Source of the DNA: a virus
Virus record (IMG/VR): IMGVR_UViG_3300025083_000243
Location: 1 to 23,032 of that record
Reading direction: 5' to 3' (one strand)
Length of the DNA: 23,032 bases
Made by a program: the position numbers and the translations under genes. Below are positions 5,569 to 13,992 of this stretch, in pieces. Position 1 is the stretch's first letter. The number at the start of each line of letters is the position of its first letter. The notes under the pieces are model-generated. The model was not told the DNA's origin, did not search any database, and worked only from the letters and a program-made list of their open reading frames with translations.

Positions 5569-5616
5569 TACCTTTACCTACATTTGAGTATATTCTGTAA
5601 ATAAATAAATAAAGTG

Positions 5617-5646
5617 TTGACATATATATCACACCCATGGTATACT
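5617..5646 (+). promoter_or_regulatory. Rightward sigma70 promoter with extended -10 for the late genes
   Basis: TTGACA (5617-5622), an 18-bp spacer ending in TGG, then TATACT (5641-5646; 5 of 6). The TGN before the -10 makes it an extended -10 promoter. Predicted start near 5653, about 30 nt before the small terminase ATG at 5684. It is the only clear rightward promoter before the structural genes. Confidence 0.75.
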
Positions 5647-5683
5647 ACGTAAATTATTAATAGTAAAGAGTGTGAAACCAAAC

Positions 5684-6214
5684 ATGATGTTCCAGTACGA
5701 AAACTTCAAAGGCTCTAACGGCAAGACAAAAACTAAGAGCTTATTCTATGAGTTATGTTATTCGGATACAGAAGATGCTGTGTTCACACTTAAAGATAGA
5801 GACCTAGAAGCTCACGGCAAGATGTACTTGTCATTACAGAAGCTATACCTACAGATGGCTCCAGCTGACCCAACAGAGTACGAGTTTGCTCAGACAGTCT
5901 TTGGTTCTTGGGATATATGGCAGAACGTGTCAAATGCATCAGGCGTTAAGCCTCACATATCCAGATGGAGAAAAGAGGTAGAGGTTAAGGTTAAGTCAGA
6001 AGCTATCAAAGCTATAGCTGAAGAGATGAAGTCTAACGGAAGAAGTTCCTTTAGTGCAGCCAAACTCCTATTGGATAAAGGTTGGTTAGACAAAGACACA
6101 GCTTCAGCAGCTAAAGGTAAACTTAAAGCTAAAGAAGTAGAAGACGAAAACAAAGCAGCACTAAATCTTCTCAATGAAGATGCTGAACGATTAGGCTTGA
6201 ATAGAGCTAACTAA
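5684..6214 (+). CDS. Probable terminase small subunit
   Basis: This 176-residue protein probably recognises phage DNA and loads the large terminase. The C-terminal half carries 'SFSAAKLLLDKGWL' (about residues 128-141), a helix-turn seen in small-terminase-like proteins of marine phages, with long charged helices around it (VEVKVKSEAIKAIAEEM before, KGKLKAKEVEDENKAAL after) suited to oligomerisation. The N-terminal half (FQYENFKGSNGKTKTKSLFYEL) is not assigned. It is the first rightward gene, about 30 nt from the promoter. The start is uncertain: ATG 5684 is preferred; a GTG at 5672 would have AAAGAG only 1 nt upstream, which is too close, while ATG 5684 has it about 13 nt away. It is separated from terL by the fibre genes. 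The call rests on remembered similarity and position, so a different DNA-binding role is possible. Confidence 0.6.
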   Translation: MMFQYENFKGSNGKTKTKSLFYELCYSDTEDAVFTLKDRDLEAHGKMYLSLQKLYLQMAPADPTEYEFAQTVFGSWDIWQNVSNASGVKPHISRWRKEVEVKVKSEAIKAIAEEMKSNGRSSFSAAKLLLDKGWLDKDTASAAKGKLKAKEVEDENKAALNLLNEDAERLGLNRAN

Positions 6215-6252
6215 AATTAAAACAATCCACCACTGGTAAAGGATTATACACC

Positions 6253-9207
6253 ATGGCTAAAAAACCTGACATAACTACTATAGCATCAGGCTATTACAGT
6301 AGACAAGCACTCAATACAAACTTTGAAAACCTACAGAATGGTTTTAATAACACACTGTCATTAGATGGTAGTGCACCTAACTCTATGAGTGCTGACATTG
6401 ATTTAAACAGCAATGATTTACTTAATGCTCGTAACGGATCTTTTCAAGGTCTAGTAGTAGCAGGTACTGCTGTACAACCAAAAGACTTAGAGGCAACTGG
6501 AGCTTCTGTTGTTACAGAACAGTTCACAGGTGATGGTTCTACAAAAACATTTACACTTACTTATTCTCCTGGGGTCAAAGATCATACAGGTGTTTTTATT
6601 GAAGGCATCTACCAAAAGAAAGATGGGTACTCTTTATCTGGAACAACACTTACTTTTATTATAGCTCCCCCTTTAAATGCAGAGATTGAAGTTCAAGTAT
6701 TCCGTAGTCTTATAATAGGAACAACTACAGCTACCAACGTAACCTACAACCAAGAAGGTACAGGTGCTGTTGACACAACACTAAAAGCTAAATTACAAGA
6801 ATCAATATCTGTTAAAGACTTTGGTGCTTTAGGTGACGGATCAACAGATGATACAGCAAGTATTCAAGCAGCTTTAACAGCAGCAGCAGGAAGTAATAAT
6901 GTATACCTTCCAGCTAGTACTTATATTGTCAGTGATACTATATACATCCCAAGTAATACTTTTTTCTTTGGTGACGGTCAAAACAGTGTTATCAAAATGG
7001 TTTCTACCCAAGGACGTGACACAACAGTTGTTATGACAGGTTTTAGAAATAACAAACGTGAAAACATTGTCATTCAAGACATGGAGATTAACTTTAACCG
7101 TAGCAGGTGGACAGTAACAGGTGGTACTAAACTAACAGATGCATTCAGTGGTACTGCTGGCTATGACACATACCAGGATAACAACGGAACAGCATTAAGT
7201 ATTTGTTACTCAGAAAATGTACTTGTTAAAAATGTTAGAGCTATAGATGGTTACAAACATTGTATAGACATACAGGCTCCATCTTACAGAACAGGAACAG
7301 ACGGTGCTACATATGATAGTCAGCCGTCTAAGAATGTAACACTTGAAAGCTGCTATGCGTCAGGCGGTGGTGATGACAACATAACATCTCACCACTCTAC
7401 AGACATTAACATTACCAACTGTTGGTCAGAAAACCCATCTGGTGTTATGGTCCCTCAAAACTCAAACTGCTATGAGATTGACGATGGTAGTCGTAATGTT
7501 TTTATAACTAACTGTGTTGCTATAGGTGGTATGTATGGTCTTCAAATCAAAGGTCACGACTATGCACCAGCTCCCTATAATGTTACCGTTAGTGGCCTTC
7601 GTGCTGTAAACAATGCTCAGGGTGTAGAACTAAGACACTCAGGGTGGTATTCTAACTCTGTTTCATTTAGTGGTGACGGAAGTACAACAGCATTTACATT
7701 ACCTGCTGGTTATACTCTATCACCTGTAGTTTATATAGGTGGTGTCAAACAAACATCAGGTTACTCTGTAAGTGGTGTTACATTAACATTTTCTTCAGCA
7801 CCAGCATCAGGTACAGACAACATTGTAGTTTACAAGTCTGACTCAGGAGAAGACCCTGAGATTGTTGACGAAGAAGGCAACGTAATTGCTTACACAGGTA
7901 CAAGCCCTACAGCACGTAATGTTATGCTTTCAGATATTTCTATTATAGCTCCAAGAGAAAAAGTACACCCAACTGTAACAGGTTCAAACATCCCTGCTCA
8001 AGTTACATATGGTGCTAAATATGGTATGCGTATTCGTTCATATGAAAATGTACAACTTGTTAATGTCAGCTTTAACGACAGCACACTAGACTTAGCAGGT
8101 GATTACGAAGCAGCTACAGCAATGTACGGTGACACAGTTTGTAGAATATACTCTGGTGCATCTAATGTTATTATACAAAACATGTCAATCTACGGATTTG
8201 GTGCAGGTACCTTGGAAATGGAAAAGGGTCTATCTACAACAAACAGTTTTGTAGGACCTATATATGTTGACGGATTTATCTCTAGCAACGGACCTGAGCA
8301 TCCTATTAGAATGAGCAGTGGTGAGAGTGTTTACGAAGGCACTGTCAATAACTTTATTATATCTGGTAGTCAAGCTGACAAAGCAGCAGTTCTTGTAACA
8401 TGTCCAAATGTTCAAGTTGGATCAGGTACTGTTACAGGATACGATGTACCAGTTTCAGGTGCAGGTGGTGCTACAGAAGAATCACAACCTAAAGGATTTA
8501 CTTTATCAAGAGCAGCAAGATCGTCAGGTGGTACTACAACCACACCTGTCTCTGCTGTAAACCTTGATTGGTATGAACCTGATGGTCAGAACTTAGGTGC
8601 AGGTGAAGGTCTTAAACAATCCTGGAGAACTAAGCTACAGGCTGACTCTACTCCTATTGAAGTTGGGTATGTAGGGTTTATTAAAAGTGGAGCTACAGAC
8701 GCAGAAAGAATGCATGATTTTGTCATAGCTAACTCAGCTGACGGTGGTGACACAGCAGCAACACCTAAGTTTGAAGTAGCACCAGACGGTACAACAAGAC
8801 CATCAGGAAACGGTACTCAAAAGCTAGGTGACAGTAGTCACAAATGGAGTGAAGTGTTTGCTAGTAACGGCACAATTAATACTTCAGATGAACGTCAAAA
8901 ACAAGACATAGCAGATATAGATGCTGCTGAAAGTAGAGTAGCTTTAGTCTTAAAAGGTAAACTAAAGAAGTTTAAATGGAAAGACGCAGTATCAGCTAAA
9001 GGTGAAAATGCTCGAATACATATAGGTATAATGGCTCAAGAAGTACAGGCAGCTTTTGCAGCTGAAAGTTTAAATGCTAATGACTACAGTATGTTTTGTT
9101 ATGATCAATGGACTACAGGCTCAGAGGAAACTGGTGATTTAGAAACACATGACAGTTATGGTGTTAGATATACCGAACTTCTAGCATTTATAATCTCTGC
9201 AATGTAA
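6253..9207 (+). CDS. Tailspike: pectate-lyase-type beta-helix with C-terminal S74 chaperone
   Basis: This 984-residue protein is a receptor-binding tailspike, probably trimeric. Residues 1-90 form the virion-attachment end. Residues about 91-152 are a small beta domain (FTGDGSTKTFTL...GVFIEGIYQKK) which is repeated at about 472-530. At 186-210, SVKDFGALGDGSTDDTASIQ is the classic opening of a pectate-lyase-3-type right-handed beta-helix, which fills much of 190-720 and may bind or cut host polysaccharide. The C-terminus is an intramolecular chaperone (peptidase S74): TSDERQKQDI begins at T877 with the expected catalytic Ser878 and Lys883, then HIGIMAQEVQ. This domain assists trimer folding and is then cut off by itself. 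No catalytic residues for depolymerase activity could be assigned. An AAAGGA ribosome site precedes ATG 6253. Confidence 0.88.
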   Translation: MAKKPDITTIASGYYSRQALNTNFENLQNGFNNTLSLDGSAPNSMSADIDLNSNDLLNARNGSFQGLVVAGTAVQPKDLEATGASVVTEQFTGDGSTKTFTLTYSPGVKDHTGVFIEGIYQKKDGYSLSGTTLTFIIAPPLNAEIEVQVFRSLIIGTTTATNVTYNQEGTGAVDTTLKAKLQESISVKDFGALGDGSTDDTASIQAALTAAAGSNNVYLPASTYIVSDTIYIPSNTFFFGDGQNSVIKMVSTQGRDTTVVMTGFRNNKRENIVIQDMEINFNRSRWTVTGGTKLTDAFSGTAGYDTYQDNNGTALSICYSENVLVKNVRAIDGYKHCIDIQAPSYRTGTDGATYDSQPSKNVTLESCYASGGGDDNITSHHSTDINITNCWSENPSGVMVPQNSNCYEIDDGSRNVFITNCVAIGGMYGLQIKGHDYAPAPYNVTVSGLRAVNNAQGVELRHSGWYSNSVSFSGDGSTTAFTLPAGYTLSPVVYIGGVKQTSGYSVSGVTLTFSSAPASGTDNIVVYKSDSGEDPEIVDEEGNVIAYTGTSPTARNVMLSDISIIAPREKVHPTVTGSNIPAQVTYGAKYGMRIRSYENVQLVNVSFNDSTLDLAGDYEAATAMYGDTVCRIYSGASNVIIQNMSIYGFGAGTLEMEKGLSTTNSFVGPIYVDGFISSNGPEHPIRMSSGESVYEGTVNNFIISGSQADKAAVLVTCPNVQVGSGTVTGYDVPVSGAGGATEESQPKGFTLSRAARSSGGTTTTPVSAVNLDWYEPDGQNLGAGEGLKQSWRTKLQADSTPIEVGYVGFIKSGATDAERMHDFVIANSADGGDTAATPKFEVAPDGTTRPSGNGTQKLGDSSHKWSEVFASNGTINTSDERQKQDIADIDAAESRVALVLKGKLKKFKWKDAVSAKGENARIHIGIMAQEVQAAFAAESLNANDYSMFCYDQWTTGSEETGDLETHDSYGVRYTELLAFIISAM

Positions 9208-9219
9208 AGGATAAATAAC

Positions 9220-11883
9220 GTGAGTGATTTTGGAACAAACCCTACATTTAAAAATGTTGATGTAAACGGCGATCTTAATGTAGATGGTGACCTTACATTA
9301 ACAGATATAACTTTAACAGGAGACTTAACAGTATCAGGTACTGTAGACGGACGTGACATCTCCGCAGATGGTACTAAACTAGACGGCATCGAAGCAGGTG
9401 CTACAACTGACCAAACGGATGCTCAAATAAGAGCTGCTGTTGAAGCTGCCACAGACAGTAATGTATTTACAGATGCAGACCATTCTAAGTTAAATGGAAT
9501 AGAGGCTGGTGCAAACATAACAGATACAGCTAATGTAACATCTGCTGGTGCTTTAATGGATAGTGAGGTTACTAACCTTGCACAAGTTAAATCCTTTGAT
9601 TCATCTGATTATGCTACAGCAGCCCAAGGTACTAAAGCAGATGATGCTTTGCCTTTAACTGGTGGTACAATGTCAGGAAATGTAACATTTGGCGACAATG
9701 ACAAAGCCATATTTGGTAATGGGTCTGACCTACAGATTTACCATGATGGGTCTAACAATTATGTTGATGCCGCTGGTGTTGGACATTTGTACCTACAGTC
9801 GCAAGGTAATGACAAAGATGTAAAGATACTGTCAGATGATGGTTCTGGTGGGTTAACAGAATATTTTCGTGCTGATGGCTCTGTTGGTAAGGCACAGATG
9901 TTTTACTATGGAACAAAAATCTTAGAAACCACCAGCACAGGCATTGACGTAACTGGCACAGTGAATGCAACAGCATTTACAGGAGATGGCTCTGGGTTAA
10001 CTAACTTACCTCCTGGTACAACTATAGGTGGAAACACTGGGGTTTCCTTTAATGATAATGTTAAGGTAAAGTTTGGTGATAGTGATGACCTACAGATTTA
10101 CCATGATGGGTCGCATAGTTATATTAAAGATGTTGGTACAGGCAATTTAAACTTACAAGGTGAAAACTTAGCATTAGAGAATACATCAGGTGATAATTAT
10201 TTTCTCGGGGTGAATGGTAGTTTTGCTAAAATATATTACAGCGGCGCAGAAAAACTAGCCACAACATCAACAGGCATAGACGTTACTGGTACAGTGACTG
10301 CTGATGGGCTGACTGTTAGTGCCAGTTCACCCGCTATTGTTGTGCAAGATAGTGATGGGACTAATCAGATTGGAACCTTGCGTCAAGGTGGGGCATCGAC
10401 CATTATTTCTAGCCGAAACAATACGTCAGATGGCATTATAAAGTTTATGGGAAATGGCGGCGGCTCTGAAACAGAGAGGTTGCGCATAGGCTCCAACGGC
10501 GACATCAGCTTCTACGAGGACACAGGCACAACGCCAAAAATGGTGTGGAAGAGTGCTGATGAACGGCTTGGTATTGGGACGAGTTCGCCAGACCGTACAT
10601 TGACTGTAAACTCTGGCGGAACTAACGGAATTGCTACATTTGAAAGCACAGATTCAACAGGTGTTGTGTGGGTAGCTGATGGTAATTCTTCGAACACATC
10701 ACAAGTAGGTCTTGGTGCTGTAACAAATGATATGCTGTTGTATGCTGGAGGCACAGAACGTATGCGCATCGACAGCTCTGGTAATGTTGGGATTGGGACA
10801 GATGACCCTACCGCCGTTAGTGGTTCAAAAGTATTAGAAATAACAAGCGATACAGGTTCAGAAGTTATTATTGGTTCTTCCAAAGCTAATTCTGCAGCAA
10901 ATGATTTATTTGGTGGCCTTGCGTTCAAGAGTGGAGACACCAACAGCACATTCCCCCATTACTCAGGCATAAAAGCAAGAGCCGCAGATACTTTTGGTGG
11001 GGCTAATCTTGAGTTTTATGCAGGCCGTAGTAACTACGAAAGTAATGACCCTAGGTTTATTATTGAAGGCCCTCAATCTGTTTCAGGCGAAGCCATGCGC
11101 ATCGACTCGTCAGGCAACGTTGGTATTGGGACAGATAGTCCTCAATCTGAGCTTCATGTAAGTTCTTCAGCTAATACTGATATTCGTTTGACAAATGATA
11201 CTGTTGGAAATGACGTTAATTCTGGATTAACCATTACAATGGCTACTAATAGTTTTGCCTACATTAAAAACAAAGAAAATGCTCCTTTATTGTTCCACAC
11301 CAACGACTCAGAACGCCTCCGCATTGACTCATCAGGAAACCTTTTAGTTGGAGCAACAGCTCAAATAGGCACAGGCTCACACCTTATAAAAGCTATAGGA
11401 GATACTTTAGCTTTAGACGTATACACTTCAACCTCTACTGCTGGTCGAGATGTATTTGCTGTACGTTCTGATGTTGGCGGCACTGAAACAAAGGTCGGGG
11501 TTATCGAAGCTAACGGAGATTTCCAATCAGCAACGAACTCTTATGGCAGCATTTCAGATCAAAGTGTAAAGCAAGACATTGTTGATGCTAACAGTCAGAT
11601 AGAAGACGTTAAGAATATTCGTCTGCGTAACTACAGACTAATAGATCATGTTACTGCGTATGGTGACGATGCTAAAGTACACTTAGGTGTAATAGCTCAA
11701 GAACTTGAAGCAGAAAACATGAATGGTCTTGTGTCAGAAAATGCAGATGGCGTTAAAGGTGTTCGTTATTCTGTAATGTTACTGAAGGCTCTTGGCGCAT
11801 TACAAGAAACCATCACAATGGTTGAAGACTTACAAGCAGAAAACACTCAAATCAAAGCAAGACTAACAGAATTAGAAGGATAA
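9220..11883 (+). CDS. Long tail fibre with repeats and C-terminal S74 chaperone
   Basis: An 887-residue fibre protein that starts at GTG 9220 with AAGGA 8 nt upstream. The N-terminal part (MSDFGTNPTFKNVDVNGDLN...) is a Gly/Asp-rich beta-repeat. Two copies of DLQIYHDGS followed by (K/E)xLxTTSTGIDVTGTV appear, then several MRIDSSGNVGIGT-type repeats typical of marine phage fibres. The C-terminal end is an S74-type chaperone: SDQSVKQDI (Ser and Lys dyad), HLGVIAQELEAE, then a terminal coiled coil ENTQIKARLTEL. So two consecutive fibre genes each carry their own self-cleaving chaperone. DNA from about 10380 to 11340 is visibly richer in G+C than the flanks (63 of 120 bases at 10441-10560 against 20 of 60 at 9241-9300), suggesting that the receptor-binding part was exchanged from another source. 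Confidence 0.87.
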   Translation: MSDFGTNPTFKNVDVNGDLNVDGDLTLTDITLTGDLTVSGTVDGRDISADGTKLDGIEAGATTDQTDAQIRAAVEAATDSNVFTDADHSKLNGIEAGANITDTANVTSAGALMDSEVTNLAQVKSFDSSDYATAAQGTKADDALPLTGGTMSGNVTFGDNDKAIFGNGSDLQIYHDGSNNYVDAAGVGHLYLQSQGNDKDVKILSDDGSGGLTEYFRADGSVGKAQMFYYGTKILETTSTGIDVTGTVNATAFTGDGSGLTNLPPGTTIGGNTGVSFNDNVKVKFGDSDDLQIYHDGSHSYIKDVGTGNLNLQGENLALENTSGDNYFLGVNGSFAKIYYSGAEKLATTSTGIDVTGTVTADGLTVSASSPAIVVQDSDGTNQIGTLRQGGASTIISSRNNTSDGIIKFMGNGGGSETERLRIGSNGDISFYEDTGTTPKMVWKSADERLGIGTSSPDRTLTVNSGGTNGIATFESTDSTGVVWVADGNSSNTSQVGLGAVTNDMLLYAGGTERMRIDSSGNVGIGTDDPTAVSGSKVLEITSDTGSEVIIGSSKANSAANDLFGGLAFKSGDTNSTFPHYSGIKARAADTFGGANLEFYAGRSNYESNDPRFIIEGPQSVSGEAMRIDSSGNVGIGTDSPQSELHVSSSANTDIRLTNDTVGNDVNSGLTITMATNSFAYIKNKENAPLLFHTNDSERLRIDSSGNLLVGATAQIGTGSHLIKAIGDTLALDVYTSTSTAGRDVFAVRSDVGGTETKVGVIEANGDFQSATNSYGSISDQSVKQDIVDANSQIEDVKNIRLRNYRLIDHVTAYGDDAKVHLGVIAQELEAENMNGLVSENADGVKGVRYSVMLLKALGALQETITMVEDLQAENTQIKARLTELEG
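9726..10112 (+). repeat. 27-bp exact direct repeat within the fibre gene
   Basis: Positions 9726-9752 and 10086-10112 are identical over 27 bases and exactly 360 bp apart, in frame. They encode the repeated DLQIYHDGS segment. The conservation at nucleotide level, including third positions, points to recent duplication or recombination within the fibre. Confidence 0.8.
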
Positions 11884-11887
11884 CATT

Positions 11888-12190
11888 ATGCCAAACACAC
11901 ACACATGGTCTATTGCAAACCTAGAGAGAAACACATCTGATGATGGAGTAACAATAGCTCACTGGCGTTGCGAAAGCACAGATGGAACGAACACTGCATC
12001 AGCATATGGAACTACAAGTCACACACCTAATCCATCGGACTCTGACTTTATTCCTTACGTTGATCTAACAGAGGCAAACGTATTAGAATGGGTACACGAA
12101 CAAGTAGTCAAAGCTGATACAGAAGCGGCAAACGATGCTAAGATAGCTGAACTTGCAAACCCAACATCCACAACTGGGATGCCTTGGTAA
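11888..12190 (+). CDS. Small DUF7936-like protein after the fibre genes
   Basis: A 100-residue protein starting 4 nt after the fibre stop, with AAGGATAACATT before ATG. The opening THTWSIANLER, the later 'IAHWRCESTDG', 'FIPYVDLTEANVLEWVHEQV' and the C-terminal GMPW match a small family frequent beside tail-fibre genes in marine phages (recalled as DUF7936). Its function is unknown; a fibre assembly or attachment role is a reasonable guess from location. The last quarter is an acidic, Ala-rich helix. Confidence 0.6.
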   Translation: MPNTHTWSIANLERNTSDDGVTIAHWRCESTDGTNTASAYGTTSHTPNPSDSDFIPYVDLTEANVLEWVHEQVVKADTEAANDAKIAELANPTSTTGMPW

Positions 12191-12219
12191 TTTTAAACAC
12201 TTAACTAAAGGAGATCAAA

Positions 12220-12432
12220 ATGGCTGAAGATAAAAAGGTTATTACGATTGACGACAAAGACTACACTGAAGACCAACTCACTGATGCGCAGAAAACTATG
12301 ATTAATCATATTAATTCTCTGCAGCAAAAGATTGGATCAGCTGAATTTAACTTAGATCAGCTTAAAGTAGGCCAAGGAGCATTCACTAAGATGTTACAAG
12401 ACTCTTTGGATAAATCAGAAGATATAGCTTGA
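12220..12432 (+). CDS. Small DUF6447-like coiled-coil protein
   Basis: A 70-residue acidic protein with an excellent ribosome site (AAAGGAGATCAAA before ATG). It opens with VITIDDKDYTEDQLTDAQK, a beta hairpin and helix, then a predicted amphipathic helix HINSLQQKIGSAEFNLDQLK and a second helix. The pattern 'ITIDGKEY...L..LQ' is that of a small family widely seen in cyanophages and marine phages (recalled as DUF6447). Function unknown. It ends 24 bases before terL; the intervening bases hold a promoter-like sequence. Confidence 0.6.
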   Translation: MAEDKKVITIDDKDYTEDQLTDAQKTMINHINSLQQKIGSAEFNLDQLKVGQGAFTKMLQDSLDKSEDIA

Positions 12433-12458
12433 CAACAGTAACATAACCGTGGTACAAT
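12429..12458 (+). promoter_or_regulatory. Near-consensus promoter overlapping the terL start codon
   Basis: TTGACA (12429-12434), an 18-bp spacer ending in TGG, then TACAAT (12453-12458; 5 of 6). This resembles the rightward promoter at 5617 including the TGGTA junction and a C/A-rich spacer. The -10 overlaps ATG 12457, so transcripts would start inside terL near 12465 and mainly serve portal and later genes. Activity is uncertain. Confidence 0.45.
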
Positions 12459-13992
12459 GGCAACAATAGATCAAATTAGACAAGCTGCTGAGAATGACTT
12501 AGTAACTTTCATTAAGTTAGTAGCTCCTGAGCAAGTCCTTGGACAGTGTCATGAAGATGTATGTAATTGGTGGGGTAATGCAAATGCTAAGTCTCACCAG
12601 CTTCTTTTGTTTCCTCGTGACCACGGTAAGTCTCGTTTAGTTGCTTACAGAGTTGCCTGGGAATTAACCAAAGACCCAACCCTTCGTATCCTATATATAT
12701 CAGCTACAGCTAACTTAGCAGAGAAACAACTAGGATTTATTAAAAGTATTCTAACCTCAGAGATATACAGTAGGTACTGGCCTGACCATGTACACCCTGA
12801 AGATGGTAAGAGAACAAGGTGGACTAACTCTGAGATTATGTTAGACCATCCTTTAAGGAAAGCAGAGAAAGTACGTGATCCGTCTGTGTTCACTGGTGGT
12901 CTTACTACTTCTCTTACAGGGATGCACTGCGATATTGCTGTCCTCGATGACATAGTAGTATATGAGAATGCTTACACTGGTGAGGGACGTAATAAAGTTA
13001 AAAGCCAATACTCTCTATTGTCATCTATTGAGGGAGCCGATGCTAGAGAATGGGTGGTAGGTACACGTTATCATCCTGTAGATCTTTACAATGATCTTCT
13101 ACAAATGGAAGAAGAGTTGTTTGATAACGAAGGAAATAAGATAGGCGAAGAAAACATCTATGAAATCTTTGAACGTCCTGTAGAGGATAGAGGAGATGGA
13201 ACAGGTGAAATGTTATGGCCTCGTAGTCAACGTAGAGATGGTAAGTGGTTTGGTTTTGACATTAAAGTATTAGCTAAGAAACGTGGGCAGTACTTAGACA
13301 AGGGACAGTTCAGAGCACAGTACTACAACGATCCGTCAGATCCTGACAACGTACCAATAGAAAGCAGTAGGTTTCAGTACTATCAACGTAAGTTACTTAG
13401 AGAAGAAAACGGTTATTGGTTCTACAAAGAGGCTAAGTTAAACGTATTTGCAGCAGTTGACTTTGCGTTTAGTTTATCTAAGAAATCTGACTATACAGCT
13501 ATTGTTGTTGTAGGTGTTGACTCAGACAATAATGTTTATGTACTTGACATAGATCGTTTCCGTACTGACAGAATCACAGACTACTTTGAACATATACTAC
13601 AGTTGTCAACTAAGTGGTCATTCCGTAAACTAAGAGCTGAGGTTACAGTAGCTCAACAAGCAATCGTTAAACAACTTAAAGAACTTATCAAACAACATGG
13701 ACTTGCTATAAGTGTAGATGAGTTCAGACCTAACAAATACCAAGGTAATAAAGAAGAACGTATCTCAGCTACTTTAGAACCTCGTTATGACAACTTACAG
13801 ATATGGCACTACCGTGGTGGTAACATACAAACTTTAGAAGAAGAACTTCAATCAAGGAACCCACCGCACGACGATATTAAAGATGCTCTTGCTTCAGCTA
13901 TAGATATTGCTGTTAAACCCTTTAAGAGTGTACGTAGAAATAAGAGTGCTAATATAGTTTGGGCTAATAATAGATTTAGAGGAGCCTCTTAA
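12457..13992 (+). CDS. terL: Terminase large subunit (packaging ATPase and nuclease)
   Basis: This 511-residue motor pumps DNA into the procapsid and cuts it. The N-terminal ATPase has a Walker A-type PRDHGKS (53-59), a Walker B strand DIAVLDD (159-165) with D164/D165, and a coupling-like motif VVGTRYHP (200-207). The C-terminal RNase H-like nuclease begins near 330 with FAAVDFAFS (D335 a likely metal ligand) and continues through VYVLDIDRF; the acidic HDDIKDALASAIDIA near the end supplies another likely metal-binding Asp. The length fits podovirus-type large terminases. Start ATG 12457 has only a weak purine run upstream (GTGG), and the stop overlaps the portal ATG as TAATG. Confidence 0.93.
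   Translation: MATIDQIRQAAENDLVTFIKLVAPEQVLGQCHEDVCNWWGNANAKSHQLLLFPRDHGKSRLVAYRVAWELTKDPTLRILYISATANLAEKQLGFIKSILTSEIYSRYWPDHVHPEDGKRTRWTNSEIMLDHPLRKAEKVRDPSVFTGGLTTSLTGMHCDIAVLDDIVVYENAYTGEGRNKVKSQYSLLSSIEGADAREWVVGTRYHPVDLYNDLLQMEEELFDNEGNKIGEENIYEIFERPVEDRGDGTGEMLWPRSQRRDGKWFGFDIKVLAKKRGQYLDKGQFRAQYYNDPSDPDNVPIESSRFQYYQRKLLREENGYWFYKEAKLNVFAAVDFAFSLSKKSDYTAIVVVGVDSDNNVYVLDIDRFRTDRITDYFEHILQLSTKWSFRKLRAEVTVAQQAIVKQLKELIKQHGLAISVDEFRPNKYQGNKEERISATLEPRYDNLQIWHYRGGNIQTLEEELQSRNPPHDDIKDALASAIDIAVKPFKSVRRNKSANIVWANNRFRGAS

Noticed and set aside
5672-5674. GTG start for the small terminase
   Set aside because: The purine-rich AAAGAG ends only 1 nt before it, too close for a ribosome site; ATG 5684 is preferred, though not certain.
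10512-10949. Long minus-strand frame opposite the fibre gene
   Set aside because: Antisense shadow of a Gly/Ser-rich repeat gene in the G+C-rich segment; no recognisable protein features.
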